A DNA stretch of 64,000 bases from Pseudomonadota bacterium. GTDB taxonomy: Bacteria > Pseudomonadota > Alphaproteobacteria > Rhizobiales > Phreatobacteraceae. Shown one piece after another: positions 34,597-42,066 of the stretch (the first letter of the stretch is position 1; each line of letters opens with the position of its first letter). The stretch is from assembly GCA_020161695.1 (NCBI GenBank), contig JAIUOO010000004.1, positions 186,001 to 250,000 of the forward strand, in the 5' to 3' direction. The notes below the pieces were generated by a model, which had not been told where the DNA came from, ran no database searches, and worked only from the letters and a program-made list of their open reading frames with translations. Made by a program: the position numbers and the translations under genes.

Positions 34597-35526
34597 ATGG
34601 CGAGCCCCGTGACCGATGCCGGCAGCCGGGCGGCGATCCCAAGGCTCGATTTCGGGCGGGTCAGCGTCTTTCTCGGCGAGAAGAACGGCAAATATCCTGA
34701 CGGCAATCAGGTGATCGTCAGCGGCTCCGACACGCGCGCCGTATTCGACACGCCGCTTGTCGCCAACCGCATCGGCGGCGAGTTCGACAGTGCCGATCTG
34801 GTCATCCTCGGCCATGTCCACGAGGACCATCTTGCAGGGCTGCATCGCCTGCCGAACGCGGCCGTCCATGCGCCCGAGGCCGATCTGGCGGCGGCGCAGA
34901 GCTGGGAGGCGCTTGGAGCGGCCTACGGCACGCGCGAGGAGCGCCTTCCGCAGATGCTGGAGAAGTTCCAGCGCGATTTCCACTACGTGCCGCGGCCCGA
35001 TGCGGTCGGCTATGCCGACGGCGCGGTCTGGGACCTCGGTCAGGTCCGCGTCGAGGCGGTCCACATGCCCGGACACACGGCCGGCCATTCCGTGCTGCTG
35101 GTCGAATCCGAAGGTGTCGCCTTTCTCGGCGATATCGATCTCGGCGGCTTCGGCCCCTACTACGGCGATGCGACCTCCAGCCTTGCCGATTTCCGGCGCA
35201 CGCTCGCCCGCGTGCCGGAGATCGCCGCGCGTGTCTGGGTGACGTTCCATCACCGCGCCGTCTATACCGACCGCGAACGCCTGCTGACCGATCTTGCGGC
35301 CTATGCGGCCAAGCTCGACGAGCGGGAGAAGCGGCTTGTCGAACTCCTCGCCGCCGGGCCCAAGACGCTCGCCGATCTCGTGGCGTGCCGGCTGCTCTAT
35401 CCCGCCGACTACCAGGAATTGTGGGTCGAGGATGTCGAGGAGCGGACGATCAGCCAGCATCTCGCCGAACTGGCCGCCGACGGCCGCGTGCGGGTGGACG
35501 AGGCAGGTTTCTACAGGCTGGGTTGA
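34597..35526 (+). CDS. Metallo-beta-lactamase-fold hydrolase
   Basis: 309 residues. The zinc motif HVHEDHLAGLH (HxHxDH), then HMPGHTAGHSVLL, FLGDIDLGGFG and a C-terminal His in VTFHHRAVY fit the MBL hydrolase family. The last 80 residues form a helical region of the winged-helix kind seen in LACTB2-like enzymes. The substrate cannot be assigned from sequence; thioesters and nucleic acids are among known ones. GGAAGG precedes the ATG. It may be cotranscribed with the NIPSNAP gene 84 bases downstream. Confidence 0.82.
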   Translation: MASPVTDAGSRAAIPRLDFGRVSVFLGEKNGKYPDGNQVIVSGSDTRAVFDTPLVANRIGGEFDSADLVILGHVHEDHLAGLHRLPNAAVHAPEADLAAAQSWEALGAAYGTREERLPQMLEKFQRDFHYVPRPDAVGYADGAVWDLGQVRVEAVHMPGHTAGHSVLLVESEGVAFLGDIDLGGFGPYYGDATSSLADFRRTLARVPEIAARVWVTFHHRAVYTDRERLLTDLAAYAAKLDEREKRLVELLAAGPKTLADLVACRLLYPADYQELWVEDVEERTISQHLAELAADGRVRVDEAGFYRLG

Positions 35527-35610
35527 GCGCTGCGCCTATCGCCTTTCGGGTGGCGGCGCGCCATGATCCGCCGCGCTGCCGAACGGCATGCAGCGGGGGA
35601 AGCTCGTCCG

Positions 35611-35937
35611 ATGATCTATGAACTGCGCATCTACAATTGCCTGCCCGGGCGGCTGCCGAAGCTGCTGGAGCGGTTCCAGAACCACACGCTGAAGATCTGG
35701 GACAAGCATGGCATCCGGCAGGCCGGCTTCTGGACCACGGCGATCGGCCCGTCCAACAACGACCTGACCTATCTCGTCGCCTGGAACTCCATGGCCGAGC
35801 GCGAGGCGAAATGGACGGCGTTCCAGAGCGATCCGGATTGGCTGAAGGCGCGCAGCGAGAGCGAGGCGGACGGGCCGATCATCGCCAATGTCGCAAGCTC
35901 GTTCCTGGCGCCGACGGCCTTCTCGGCGGTGGAATAG
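35611..35937 (+). CDS. NIPSNAP family protein
   Basis: 108 residues of a dimeric alpha-beta barrel (ferredoxin-like) fold. MIYELRIYNCLPGRLPKLLERF and LTYLVAWNSMAEREAKWTAFQSDPDW are the family blocks. Bacterial members are often small, cytoplasmic and of unknown function, sometimes near catabolic genes. ATG 35611 was preferred to an earlier ATG at 35563 because family members start with this strand. A strong terminator follows directly. Confidence 0.85.
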   Translation: MIYELRIYNCLPGRLPKLLERFQNHTLKIWDKHGIRQAGFWTTAIGPSNNDLTYLVAWNSMAEREAKWTAFQSDPDWLKARSESEADGPIIANVASSFLAPTAFSAVE

Positions 35938-35944
35938 GCGGATC

Positions 35945-35970
35945 GGGCGGGCTTCAAGCCCGCCCTTTCG
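35945..35970. terminator. Bidirectional terminator between NIPSNAP and exported protein genes
   Basis: GGGCGGGCTT and AAGCCCGCCC pair around a single C (effective 5-base loop). TTTCG follows on the plus strand. Both converging genes end within 30 bases of it. Confidence 0.8.
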
Positions 35971-35990
35971 TCAGCACGGTCGGTCGGGTT

Positions 35991-36356
35991 TCACTCGGTG
36001 GTGAAGCGGGTCGAGCCGGCCGAGCGGTTGTAGAAGATCGTCACGCGCGACACCTGGCAGAGATTGACACCGCGAAACTCGGCGGTCTCGGCATCGTCAT
36101 AGACCACCTTGATGTCGAAGGAGCAGGCGTCGGCGCCGCGCGGGAAGGTCACGTTGAGAACCTGACCGTCCTCGAGGCTGTCGTCGCCCATCAGGTCGTT
36201 GCCCCAGGTGTTCTGCGAGGCGGCGCTCACATAGACCTCGTCGATGGTGTAGCCGGTGCGGTTGACGAGCTGGAAGTCCTGCTGGGACTGGGCATTGGCA
36301 TTGCCGGACACCAGAAGGGTCACTGCCGCGAAAGCAGCGAAAAGAAGAGCGCGCAT
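35991..36356 (-). CDS. Small periplasmic protein of unknown function
   Basis: 121 residues with a clean signal peptide (MRALLFAAFAAVTLLVSGNANA, cut before QSQQ). The mature part, QDFQLVNRTGYTIDEVYVSAA, DLMGDDSLEDGQVLNVTF and two cysteines (CSFDIKVVY, NLCQVSRVTI), looks like a compact beta sandwich. Similar small proteins are common in Hyphomicrobiales, often misnamed. Function is unknown. It stands alone and its promoter lies in 36357-36493. Confidence 0.75.
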   Translation of the reverse strand: MRALLFAAFAAVTLLVSGNANAQSQQDFQLVNRTGYTIDEVYVSAASQNTWGNDLMGDDSLEDGQVLNVTFPRGADACSFDIKVVYDDAETAEFRGVNLCQVSRVTIFYNRSAGSTRFTTE

Positions 36357-36493
36357 GGAGGTGGTCTCAGGGGCGATCCGCAGGCGGCGGCTGTCTGGTA
36401 GGCGGATCGGAGGAAGGTGATTGCCGTGCCGTGAGCGGACCTTCCACACAGGTCTGCCGCTGGGTCAATCGGTCGCCTCGCTCCGGCGATGGC

Positions 36494-36862
36494 CTAGGCC
36501 GTCTGGCCGGGTCGGACCGCCAGCTGGATCGGCTGTCCGTGAGGTGTCGCCTCGGCGGCGGCGTGCCACGCCTCGGTCGTCGCGTCGATCGCCGGCGCGG
36601 TGGTGACGCCCTTGGCGATGACGAGCTGCTCCAGCGCCTTTAGCCAGTGGGTGTAGTAGGTCTCGCCGGTATCCGGATCGCCGGCCGCCTGTGCTGCCCG
36701 GATCGTGGCCGAGAGCGTCTCGGCCCATTCGCCCCAGGTGAACAGACCCTTGCCGTTCAGGGTGACGGCGAGGGCAAAGGCATGGGCTTCCCATGGCTCG
36801 CGGAAGACCGGGCCCTCGGCATCGCAGGGAATGTGGGGCAGGGCGGCGATGTCGGGTGTCAT
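36494..36862 (-). CDS. Nitrile hydratase accessory protein (NhaE/P14K type)
   Basis: 122 residues related to the nitrile hydratase beta subunit N-terminus. DAEGPVFREPWEAHAFALAVTLNGKGLFTWGEWAETL and TYYTHWLKALEQLV (in pieces) are family blocks. Such proteins bind the alpha subunit and deliver cobalt by self-subunit swapping. ATG at 36862 is chosen because it overlaps the beta-subunit stop as ATGA. It is the last gene of a three-gene nitrile hydratase operon. Confidence 0.83.
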   Translation of the reverse strand: MTPDIAALPHIPCDAEGPVFREPWEAHAFALAVTLNGKGLFTWGEWAETLSATIRAAQAAGDPDTGETYYTHWLKALEQLVIAKGVTTAPAIDATTEAWHAAAEATPHGQPIQLAVRPGQTA

Positions 36863-37530
36863 GCTGGCATCAGGTAGCTGTCCCATGCATCGACCGACAC
36901 GGAAACGGATGGGTCCGCCTCCGGTCCGAACAGGTCATGGGCGGAAAAGCGCACGGTGTAGAGCCATTGCGGCGCCTCGCCGGTGCCGGCCGCGCTGGAA
37001 TCGGCGAAGACGTGGGCGCCATGAGTGAGAACGACCGTTCCGGTCTTGCCGCGCACATAGCGCGGCAGGCGCGTGTGGCCGATCTGTTCCGGCATTTCGA
37101 CGGTCCGCACGCGATCGCCGACATGGAAGCGCTGGGCCTCGCCGGTCTCCCGCCCGGTCGGACCGCCGCGCGCGAGCGTCGCGGGCACATTCTCGGCCAG
37201 CAGTTTCCGGGGCAGGGGCTTCGCCGGGTCGACCGCATGACCTGCGGCAGTGTCCGCCGCCGTCACGAGGCCACGGTCGGCGAGCAGGCGCTCCATGCCG
37301 CCGGTCCAGACCTCGTAATAGCTCATGCCGAGATAGCCGGGCTGCTGTTCCCGAGCGGCGCGCGACTGGTCGATGGTCCAGGCGCCGGTGGCGCCCATGG
37401 CGAGCGTCAGGGCAAGCGCTCGCTTTTCCCAGTCGGCATGGAACCACGGCTCGTTCGCCTCCGGCTCGACATTGCCGAGGCCGAGCCGGCCGCCGAGGTC
37501 GGCATGATTGACGTAGGCCGCGCCGCTCAT
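36859..37530 (-). CDS. Nitrile hydratase subunit beta
   Basis: 223 residues from ATG 37530, which overlaps the alpha-subunit stop (ATGA). The N-terminal helical domain [39 protein letters not shown] and [18 protein letters not shown], plus the SH3-like C-terminal domain with [30 protein letters not shown] (in pieces), match the family. It pairs with the alpha subunit and closes the active site. Confidence 0.92.
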   Translation of the reverse strand: MSGAAYVNHADLGGRLGLGNVEPEANEPWFHADWEKRALALTLAMGATGAWTIDQSRAAREQQPGYLGMSYYEVWTGGMERLLADRGLVTAADTAAGHAVDPAKPLPRKLLAENVPATLARGGPTGRETGEAQRFHVGDRVRTVEMPEQIGHTRLPRYVRGKTGTVVLTHGAHVFADSSAAGTGEAPQWLYTVRFSAHDLFGPEADPSVSVSVDAWDSYLMPA

Positions 37531-38165
37531 GCCACGGCTTCCGGGGCGCTGGCGAGGCCGGTTCCGATCATGGAGTCGCGGGTGACGAGGGTCGCGAGGC
37601 GCGCCTCGTCCCAGCCTTCCGTCCCCGCCGGCCGTTCCGGCAGGACAAGGTAGCGGACCTCGGCGGTCGAATCCCAGACCTTGATCTCCTTGCCCGCCGG
37701 CAAGGTCACGCCGAAATCCGCCAGCACGCCGCGCGGGTCGCGCACGGCCTTGGCGCGGTAGGGCGCGGACTTGTACCAGACCGGCGGCAGGCCGAGCACC
37801 GGCCACGGGTAGCAGGAGCAGAGGGTGCAGACGACCATGTTGTGGGTGCCGGACGTATTCTCCACGGCCACCATGTGCTCGCCCTGACGCCCGACAAAGC
37901 CGAGCTCGCCGATGGCACTGGTCGCATCCTTCAGCAGCCGGGCGTGATAGGCGGGATCAGCCCAGGCCTTCGCGACCACGCGCGCGCCGTTATGCGGACC
38001 GACCTTGGTCTCGTAGGTCTCGATCAGAACGTCGAGGGCTGCGGGATCGACATAGCCCTTCTCGACCAGGATCGTCTCGAGCGCGCGGACGCGCGCGTCC
38101 ATGGGCGAGAGTTCGCTGTGGTCATGGTCGTGATCATGGTCGTGGTGGTGATGGTCGTCATGCAT
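37527..38165 (-). CDS. Nitrile hydratase subunit alpha, cobalt type, with His-rich tail
   Basis: 212 residues. The metal claw [15 protein letters not shown] supplies Cys113, Cys116, Ser117 and Cys118; threonine after the first cysteine (CTLCSC) is the mark of cobalt enzymes, where iron enzymes have CSLCSC. In active enzymes Cys116 and Cys118 equivalents are oxidised to sulfinate/sulfenate. The product is an amide from a nitrile. The N-terminus carries a His/Asp tract, residues 1-16, eleven of which are His or adjacent Asp, likely to bind metal. No amidase or cobalt transporter is nearby. Confidence 0.93.
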   Translation of the reverse strand: MHDDHHHHDHDHDHDHSELSPMDARVRALETILVEKGYVDPAALDVLIETYETKVGPHNGARVVAKAWADPAYHARLLKDATSAIGELGFVGRQGEHMVAVENTSGTHNMVVCTLCSCYPWPVLGLPPVWYKSAPYRAKAVRDPRGVLADFGVTLPAGKEIKVWDSTAEVRYLVLPERPAGTEGWDEARLATLVTRDSMIGTGLASAPEAVA

Positions 38166-38236
38166 GGCGGCGCTCCGCGAAGGCCCATGAGGCTAGCGCG
38201 AAGCGTCGTCATGAGGAAGCCGGCAGGGGAATGGCT

Positions 38237-38260
38237 GGGGCCGCTCCAGCGAACGGCCCC
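38237..38260 (-). terminator. Hairpin after fadD
   Basis: GGGGCCG and CGGCCCC form a 7-base stem with a 10-base loop, just past the fadD stop on the minus strand. The tail has few T residues, so this is a weak candidate. Confidence 0.4.
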
Positions 38261-38269
38261 GACGCGGCG

Positions 38270-40000
38270 TCAGCGCGCGGTCTTGGCCAGTTCCTCGGCG
38301 CGCAGATCCTTGCGCAGGATCTTGCCGACATTCGACTTCGGCAGCTCGGTGCGGAACTCGACGGTCTTCGGCACCTTGTAGGCGGTGAGCTGTTCGCGGG
38401 CGAAGGTGCGGATGTCGTCGGCCGTGACGTCGGTATCCGGCTTCCGGACGACGAAAGCCTTGACCGCCTCGCCCGATGCGCCGTCGGGCACGCCGATGAC
38501 GGCCACTTCGAGGACGGCCGGATGCTTCGCCAGCGCGTCTTCCACCTCGTTCGGGAAGACGTTGAAGCCGGAGACCAGCACCATGTCCTTCTTGCGGTCG
38601 ACGATGCGGAAGAAGCCGTCCTCATCCTGGATGGCGATGTCGCCGGTATAGAGCCAGCCGTCACGCACGGTCTTGGCGGTCTCTTCCGGCTTCTTCCAGT
38701 ATCCCGCCATGATCTGCGGGCCGCGGGCCACCAGTTCGCCCGGCTGGCCGAGGGCGACTTCCTTGCCCTCGTCGTCGACGCATTTGATGTCGGTCGAGGG
38801 CACGGGAATGCCGATCGTGCCTTCGCGGACATTGCCGAAGGGATTGAACGAGAGGACCGGCGAGGACTCGGTCAGGCCATAGCCCTCGATCACCGGCGTC
38901 CTGGTCACTTCCTGCCAGCGCTTGGCGACCGCATCCTGCAACGCCATGCCACCGGCCGAAGAGGTCTTCAGCGTCTTCGGCGGGTTGTCGCGGAACCACG
39001 GCTCGTTGTTGAGGCCGTTGAACAGCGTGTTGACGCCGGTCAGCGTGGTGATCGGGAACTTCTCGAAGGCCTTCTGGAGGTTGGTCAGCGGCCGCGGATT
39101 GGGGATCAGGATGTTGTGCGCGCCGAGATACCAGAAGCCCAGCATGTTCACCGTGAAGGCGAAGATATGATAGAGCGGCAGCGCCGTGAGGATCGTTTCC
39201 TTGCCTTTTTCGAGGTTGGAAGCGACCATTTCCAGCGACTGCGCCATGTTCATGAGCAGGTTGCCGTGGGTCAGCATGGCGCCCTTGGAAACGCCGGTCG
39301 TGCCGCCGGTATATTGCAGCACCGCCAGCGTATCGAGGCCGGCGCCCTCGGTGTAGGCGGCGATATTGGCGCTGCCCTTGGCCGCCGAACCGGCCGCGAG
39401 TGCTGCCTGGAACGTCGTGTGCGGCACGGTGACCGGCTTCACCGACTTGTCCTTGTACTTCTGCACGAGCCCGACCAGCGTGCCCTGCAGCCAGGGCATG
39501 AACTCGGTGATCCGGGTGACCACCACGTTCGGCACCTTGTGGATGGCGAAGGCGGCCGGCAGGTTGGCGGCGAACATGTCGATGACGACGACGAGGTCCG
39601 GCTCGCCGTCGGCGAAGACCTTGCCCATCTCCTCGGCGGTGTAGAGCGGGTTGATGTTGATCAGCACGCAACCGGCCTTGAACACGCCGTAGGCGACGAT
39701 CGGGAAGGCGAGAGCGTTCGGCGTCTGCAGCGCGACGCGCGCGCCCGGCTTCAGCTTCAGAACCTCGCGCAGATAAACGGCGAAGGCATCGGACCAGCGG
39801 TCGATCTCGGCATAGGTCAGCGTGCCGCCCATGCCGTTCGGCAGGCAGAGCGTGAAGGCGGGCTTGTCGGCATAGGTCCGCGCCACCGAGCGCACCATGG
39901 CGGCAAGGTTGGGATGCGGCGCCTCATCGATCGTATGGCGCACGCCGACCGGATAGAACTTCGTCCAGGGCCGGCTCGGCGTTTCAGTCATGCTGGTCAT
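38270..40000 (-). CDS. fadD: Long-chain fatty acid-CoA ligase
   Basis: 576-residue adenylate-forming enzyme that activates fatty acids with ATP and CoA. The P-loop-like YTGGTTGVSKGAMLTHGN, the block GYGLTESSPVLSFNP, YTGDIAIQDEDGFFRIVDRKKDM and the catalytic-lysine region GKILRKDLRAEEL near the C-terminus are in place. GGAGGAGC precedes the start MTSMTETPSR. It may feed beta-oxidation or phospholipid salvage. It is a single gene; no fatty-acid operon is in view. Confidence 0.92.
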   Translation of the reverse strand: MTSMTETPSRPWTKFYPVGVRHTIDEAPHPNLAAMVRSVARTYADKPAFTLCLPNGMGGTLTYAEIDRWSDAFAVYLREVLKLKPGARVALQTPNALAFPIVAYGVFKAGCVLININPLYTAEEMGKVFADGEPDLVVVIDMFAANLPAAFAIHKVPNVVVTRITEFMPWLQGTLVGLVQKYKDKSVKPVTVPHTTFQAALAAGSAAKGSANIAAYTEGAGLDTLAVLQYTGGTTGVSKGAMLTHGNLLMNMAQSLEMVASNLEKGKETILTALPLYHIFAFTVNMLGFWYLGAHNILIPNPRPLTNLQKAFEKFPITTLTGVNTLFNGLNNEPWFRDNPPKTLKTSSAGGMALQDAVAKRWQEVTRTPVIEGYGLTESSPVLSFNPFGNVREGTIGIPVPSTDIKCVDDEGKEVALGQPGELVARGPQIMAGYWKKPEETAKTVRDGWLYTGDIAIQDEDGFFRIVDRKKDMVLVSGFNVFPNEVEDALAKHPAVLEVAVIGVPDGASGEAVKAFVVRKPDTDVTADDIRTFAREQLTAYKVPKTVEFRTELPKSNVGKILRKDLRAEELAKTAR

Positions 40001-40099
40001 GCGCTCCTCCCGAATGTTTTGCCTAATGAGCCCGATTAGTCGGGCCTCGGCAAGCGGGCTGCGGCCAAATGCGGCGCTTTGTGCAGCGCGGCGGGGGAT

Positions 40100-40381
40100 T
40101 CAGCGCAGTTTTCCGGCCGCGCGCAGCACGAATCCGATCACCTCGGCCACCGCGCGGTAGAGCTCCTCCGGGATTTCCTGATCGACCTCGACGCCGGACA
40201 GGGCTTCCGCCAACAGCGGATTGCCTTCGATGGCGACGCCGTGTTCCTTCGCCGTCGCGATGATCTTCTCGGCGATCGCGCCGCGGCCGGTGGCCGTTAC
40301 GCGGGGCGCTGCGTCCTTGCCGATCTCGTATTGCAGCGCGACGGCGACGACGGGTTTCGGGGCGGGGGCGTCGTCGGTCAT
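40100..40381 (-). CDS. Stand-alone FlhB C-terminal-domain-like protein (FlhX/YlqH type)
   Basis: 93 residues equal to the part of FlhB after its autocleavage point: VVAVALQYEIGKDAAPRVTATG, HGVAIEGNPLLAEAL and EIPEELYRAVAEVIGFVLR. The NPTH cleavage motif and the membrane domain are absent. In Salmonella-type systems the corresponding fragment of FlhB decides export of rod/hook versus filament proteins and responds to FliK. Here the gene overlaps the end of a fliK-like gene (ATGA), which strongly ties the two. A full-length flhB is not in the window. Confidence 0.85.
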   Translation of the reverse strand: MTDDAPAPKPVVAVALQYEIGKDAAPRVTATGRGAIAEKIIATAKEHGVAIEGNPLLAEALSGVEVDQEIPEELYRAVAEVIGFVLRAAGKLR

Positions 40382-41898
40382 GACAGGCGGTCCAGCCGCG
40401 GCGGGCGCGGGGCTGCCGCATCGCGCGGGTCGGCGGGCCGGCCGGCAGCAATCGTCAGACGGTCGATTGTGAAGGCGGAGGCCTCGAGCGCCTCCGACAG
40501 ATTGGCGCGGGCGGCATCAAGTTGCGCCGCGATGCCGTCGCGTTCGGCCCAGAGCTGGACGCCGACATGGCCGTCGCGCCAGCGCACGGCGGCGTGAATG
40601 GCGCCGAGCGGCTCGGCTTCCATCGAAAAGCGCATGGTCCAGTCCTGCCGGCCGGTGCCGGCCACGGCGCCCTGCGTCTCGGGATCGCGCTCGCGAACGA
40701 TCTGGAACTGCAGCATGGCCGTTTCCGCACCGATGCGCAGCGGCACCTCGGCGAGTGTTTGAACGGGTGCGTCCGGCCTGCCGATCTCGCGAACATCCGG
40801 CAGCGAGGCGGCCTGCAACAGCGTCAGGCGCGCCAGCGCCGCCTCCGTGCGCTCTGTGAGCACGCGCGCGACCTCGGCGGCGGAGGCCTCCGAGCCGAGG
40901 CTCGGCTGCGAGGGAGGCTGGCCATGGGGCAGGGCGCCGCGAACCGGCGGGCGCTCGTGCGTCGTCGCCTTCGCGCCGGTATCCGCCGGCTCGCCGCCGA
41001 GCGTGGCGGACCAGTCCTGAAGCGCCGCGCGCAGCTGGCCGAGGGCGGCCTTGAGGTCGGCAGGCACGGTCGCGCCCGGCGGCAGGGCGGCGAGCTGCGC
41101 CTCCAGAAAGGTGCCGGATTTGGCGATGGCCTGAGCCAGCGTCTGCGGCGAGGCGGCCGCCTCCGCAGGCAGGCGGAAACCGAGCACCTGCGCCATGGCG
41201 CGCGCGACCGCTTCCGGCATGGCGCGCGTCGCCGCCGGAATGCCGCCATTGGCGACGGCCGAGAGATCGGCGAAGAGCGGGCTGAGGCTTTCCTGCCGCC
41301 CTGCGGCGCCGCGCACGGCTTCGACAAGCGCCTCGCGCGGCGTTGCCGGCGCGGCGCGGCCGGCAGCATTGGCTTCGGCGAGGCGCGAGGCTTCCTGCGA
41401 GCCGCGCACAGCAAGAGCGACCTGCGCGCCATCGCCGGGCCCGGTCGTCGCACCGGGCGTGACGAGGCCGCGCGCCATCAGATCGACCAGTGCCGCAGCG
41501 ACGGCATTGGCCGCCGGAATGGGCGTTGCAAGGCCGGGCGTGGCGATCGGCAGAGCTCCACCCGCCGATGCAGGCTGCGCGGCAGGCGCACGCGCCGTGG
41601 CGGGGTTGTCGGCGAGAAGCAGGCGCATGGCCTGGCCCTGCCGCTCCACGGTCATGGTCAGGAGCGCGCCGACCGGCAGCGGCTGGGGCGTCTTCACCTC
41701 CAGCGCCTGACCCGCGACGGTCAGGCGCGCGAGCCCGTCGCCGAGCATCGCCGCGACGCGCGCCTGGATCGTTTCGCCGGGCTTCAGGCCGAGCGCCTCG
41801 ACGAGCGCGCGCATCTGCTGCGTCTCGACGGGCGCGGTCGCCACGACAGGCTGGATACGCTCGACACTCACCTCGATCACCTCGCGAAACAGAGGCAC
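40378..41898 (-). CDS. fliK: Flagellar hook-length control protein FliK-like
   Basis: 506 residues, Ala-rich. The N-terminal part has LKPGETIQARVAAMLGDGLARLTVAG and LPVGALLTMTVERQG, and the C-terminal Flg_hook domain (about residues 385-495) is seen as DVREIGRPDAPVQTLAEVPLRIG, DWTMRFSMEAEPLGAIHAAVRWRDGHVGVQLWAERDGI in pieces. A flexible middle is expected for a molecular ruler. The GTG start at 41898 lacks a clear SD; a GTG nearby could be used instead. Its stop overlaps the FlhB-like gene. Confidence 0.75.
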   Translation of the reverse strand: MPLFREVIEVSVERIQPVVATAPVETQQMRALVEALGLKPGETIQARVAAMLGDGLARLTVAGQALEVKTPQPLPVGALLTMTVERQGQAMRLLLADNPATARAPAAQPASAGGALPIATPGLATPIPAANAVAAALVDLMARGLVTPGATTGPGDGAQVALAVRGSQEASRLAEANAAGRAAPATPREALVEAVRGAAGRQESLSPLFADLSAVANGGIPAATRAMPEAVARAMAQVLGFRLPAEAAASPQTLAQAIAKSGTFLEAQLAALPPGATVPADLKAALGQLRAALQDWSATLGGEPADTGAKATTHERPPVRGALPHGQPPSQPSLGSEASAAEVARVLTERTEAALARLTLLQAASLPDVREIGRPDAPVQTLAEVPLRIGAETAMLQFQIVRERDPETQGAVAGTGRQDWTMRFSMEAEPLGAIHAAVRWRDGHVGVQLWAERDGIAAQLDAARANLSEALEASAFTIDRLTIAAGRPADPRDAAAPRPPRLDRLS

Positions 41899-42066
41899 TG
41901 CGGGAGCTTGGCGGAGAAATCATGACCGATTCGGCAACGGCGATCTTGACTCGTCGGCGATTGCTTCCCGAAATCCGCGCCAAGGCTACTTTCCAGTCAG
42001 TTTGCGGCGCGGGGAAGGTGGCCATCGCCGCCGGAAACGGCAGGCATCAGGAGTGAGGGCGGGTTT

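Noticed and set aside
41936..42000. Possible sigma-54 promoter (TGGCGCG..) upstream of fliK
   Set aside because: The -12 element GC is not at the required distance, so it does not fit TGGCAC-N5-TTGC.
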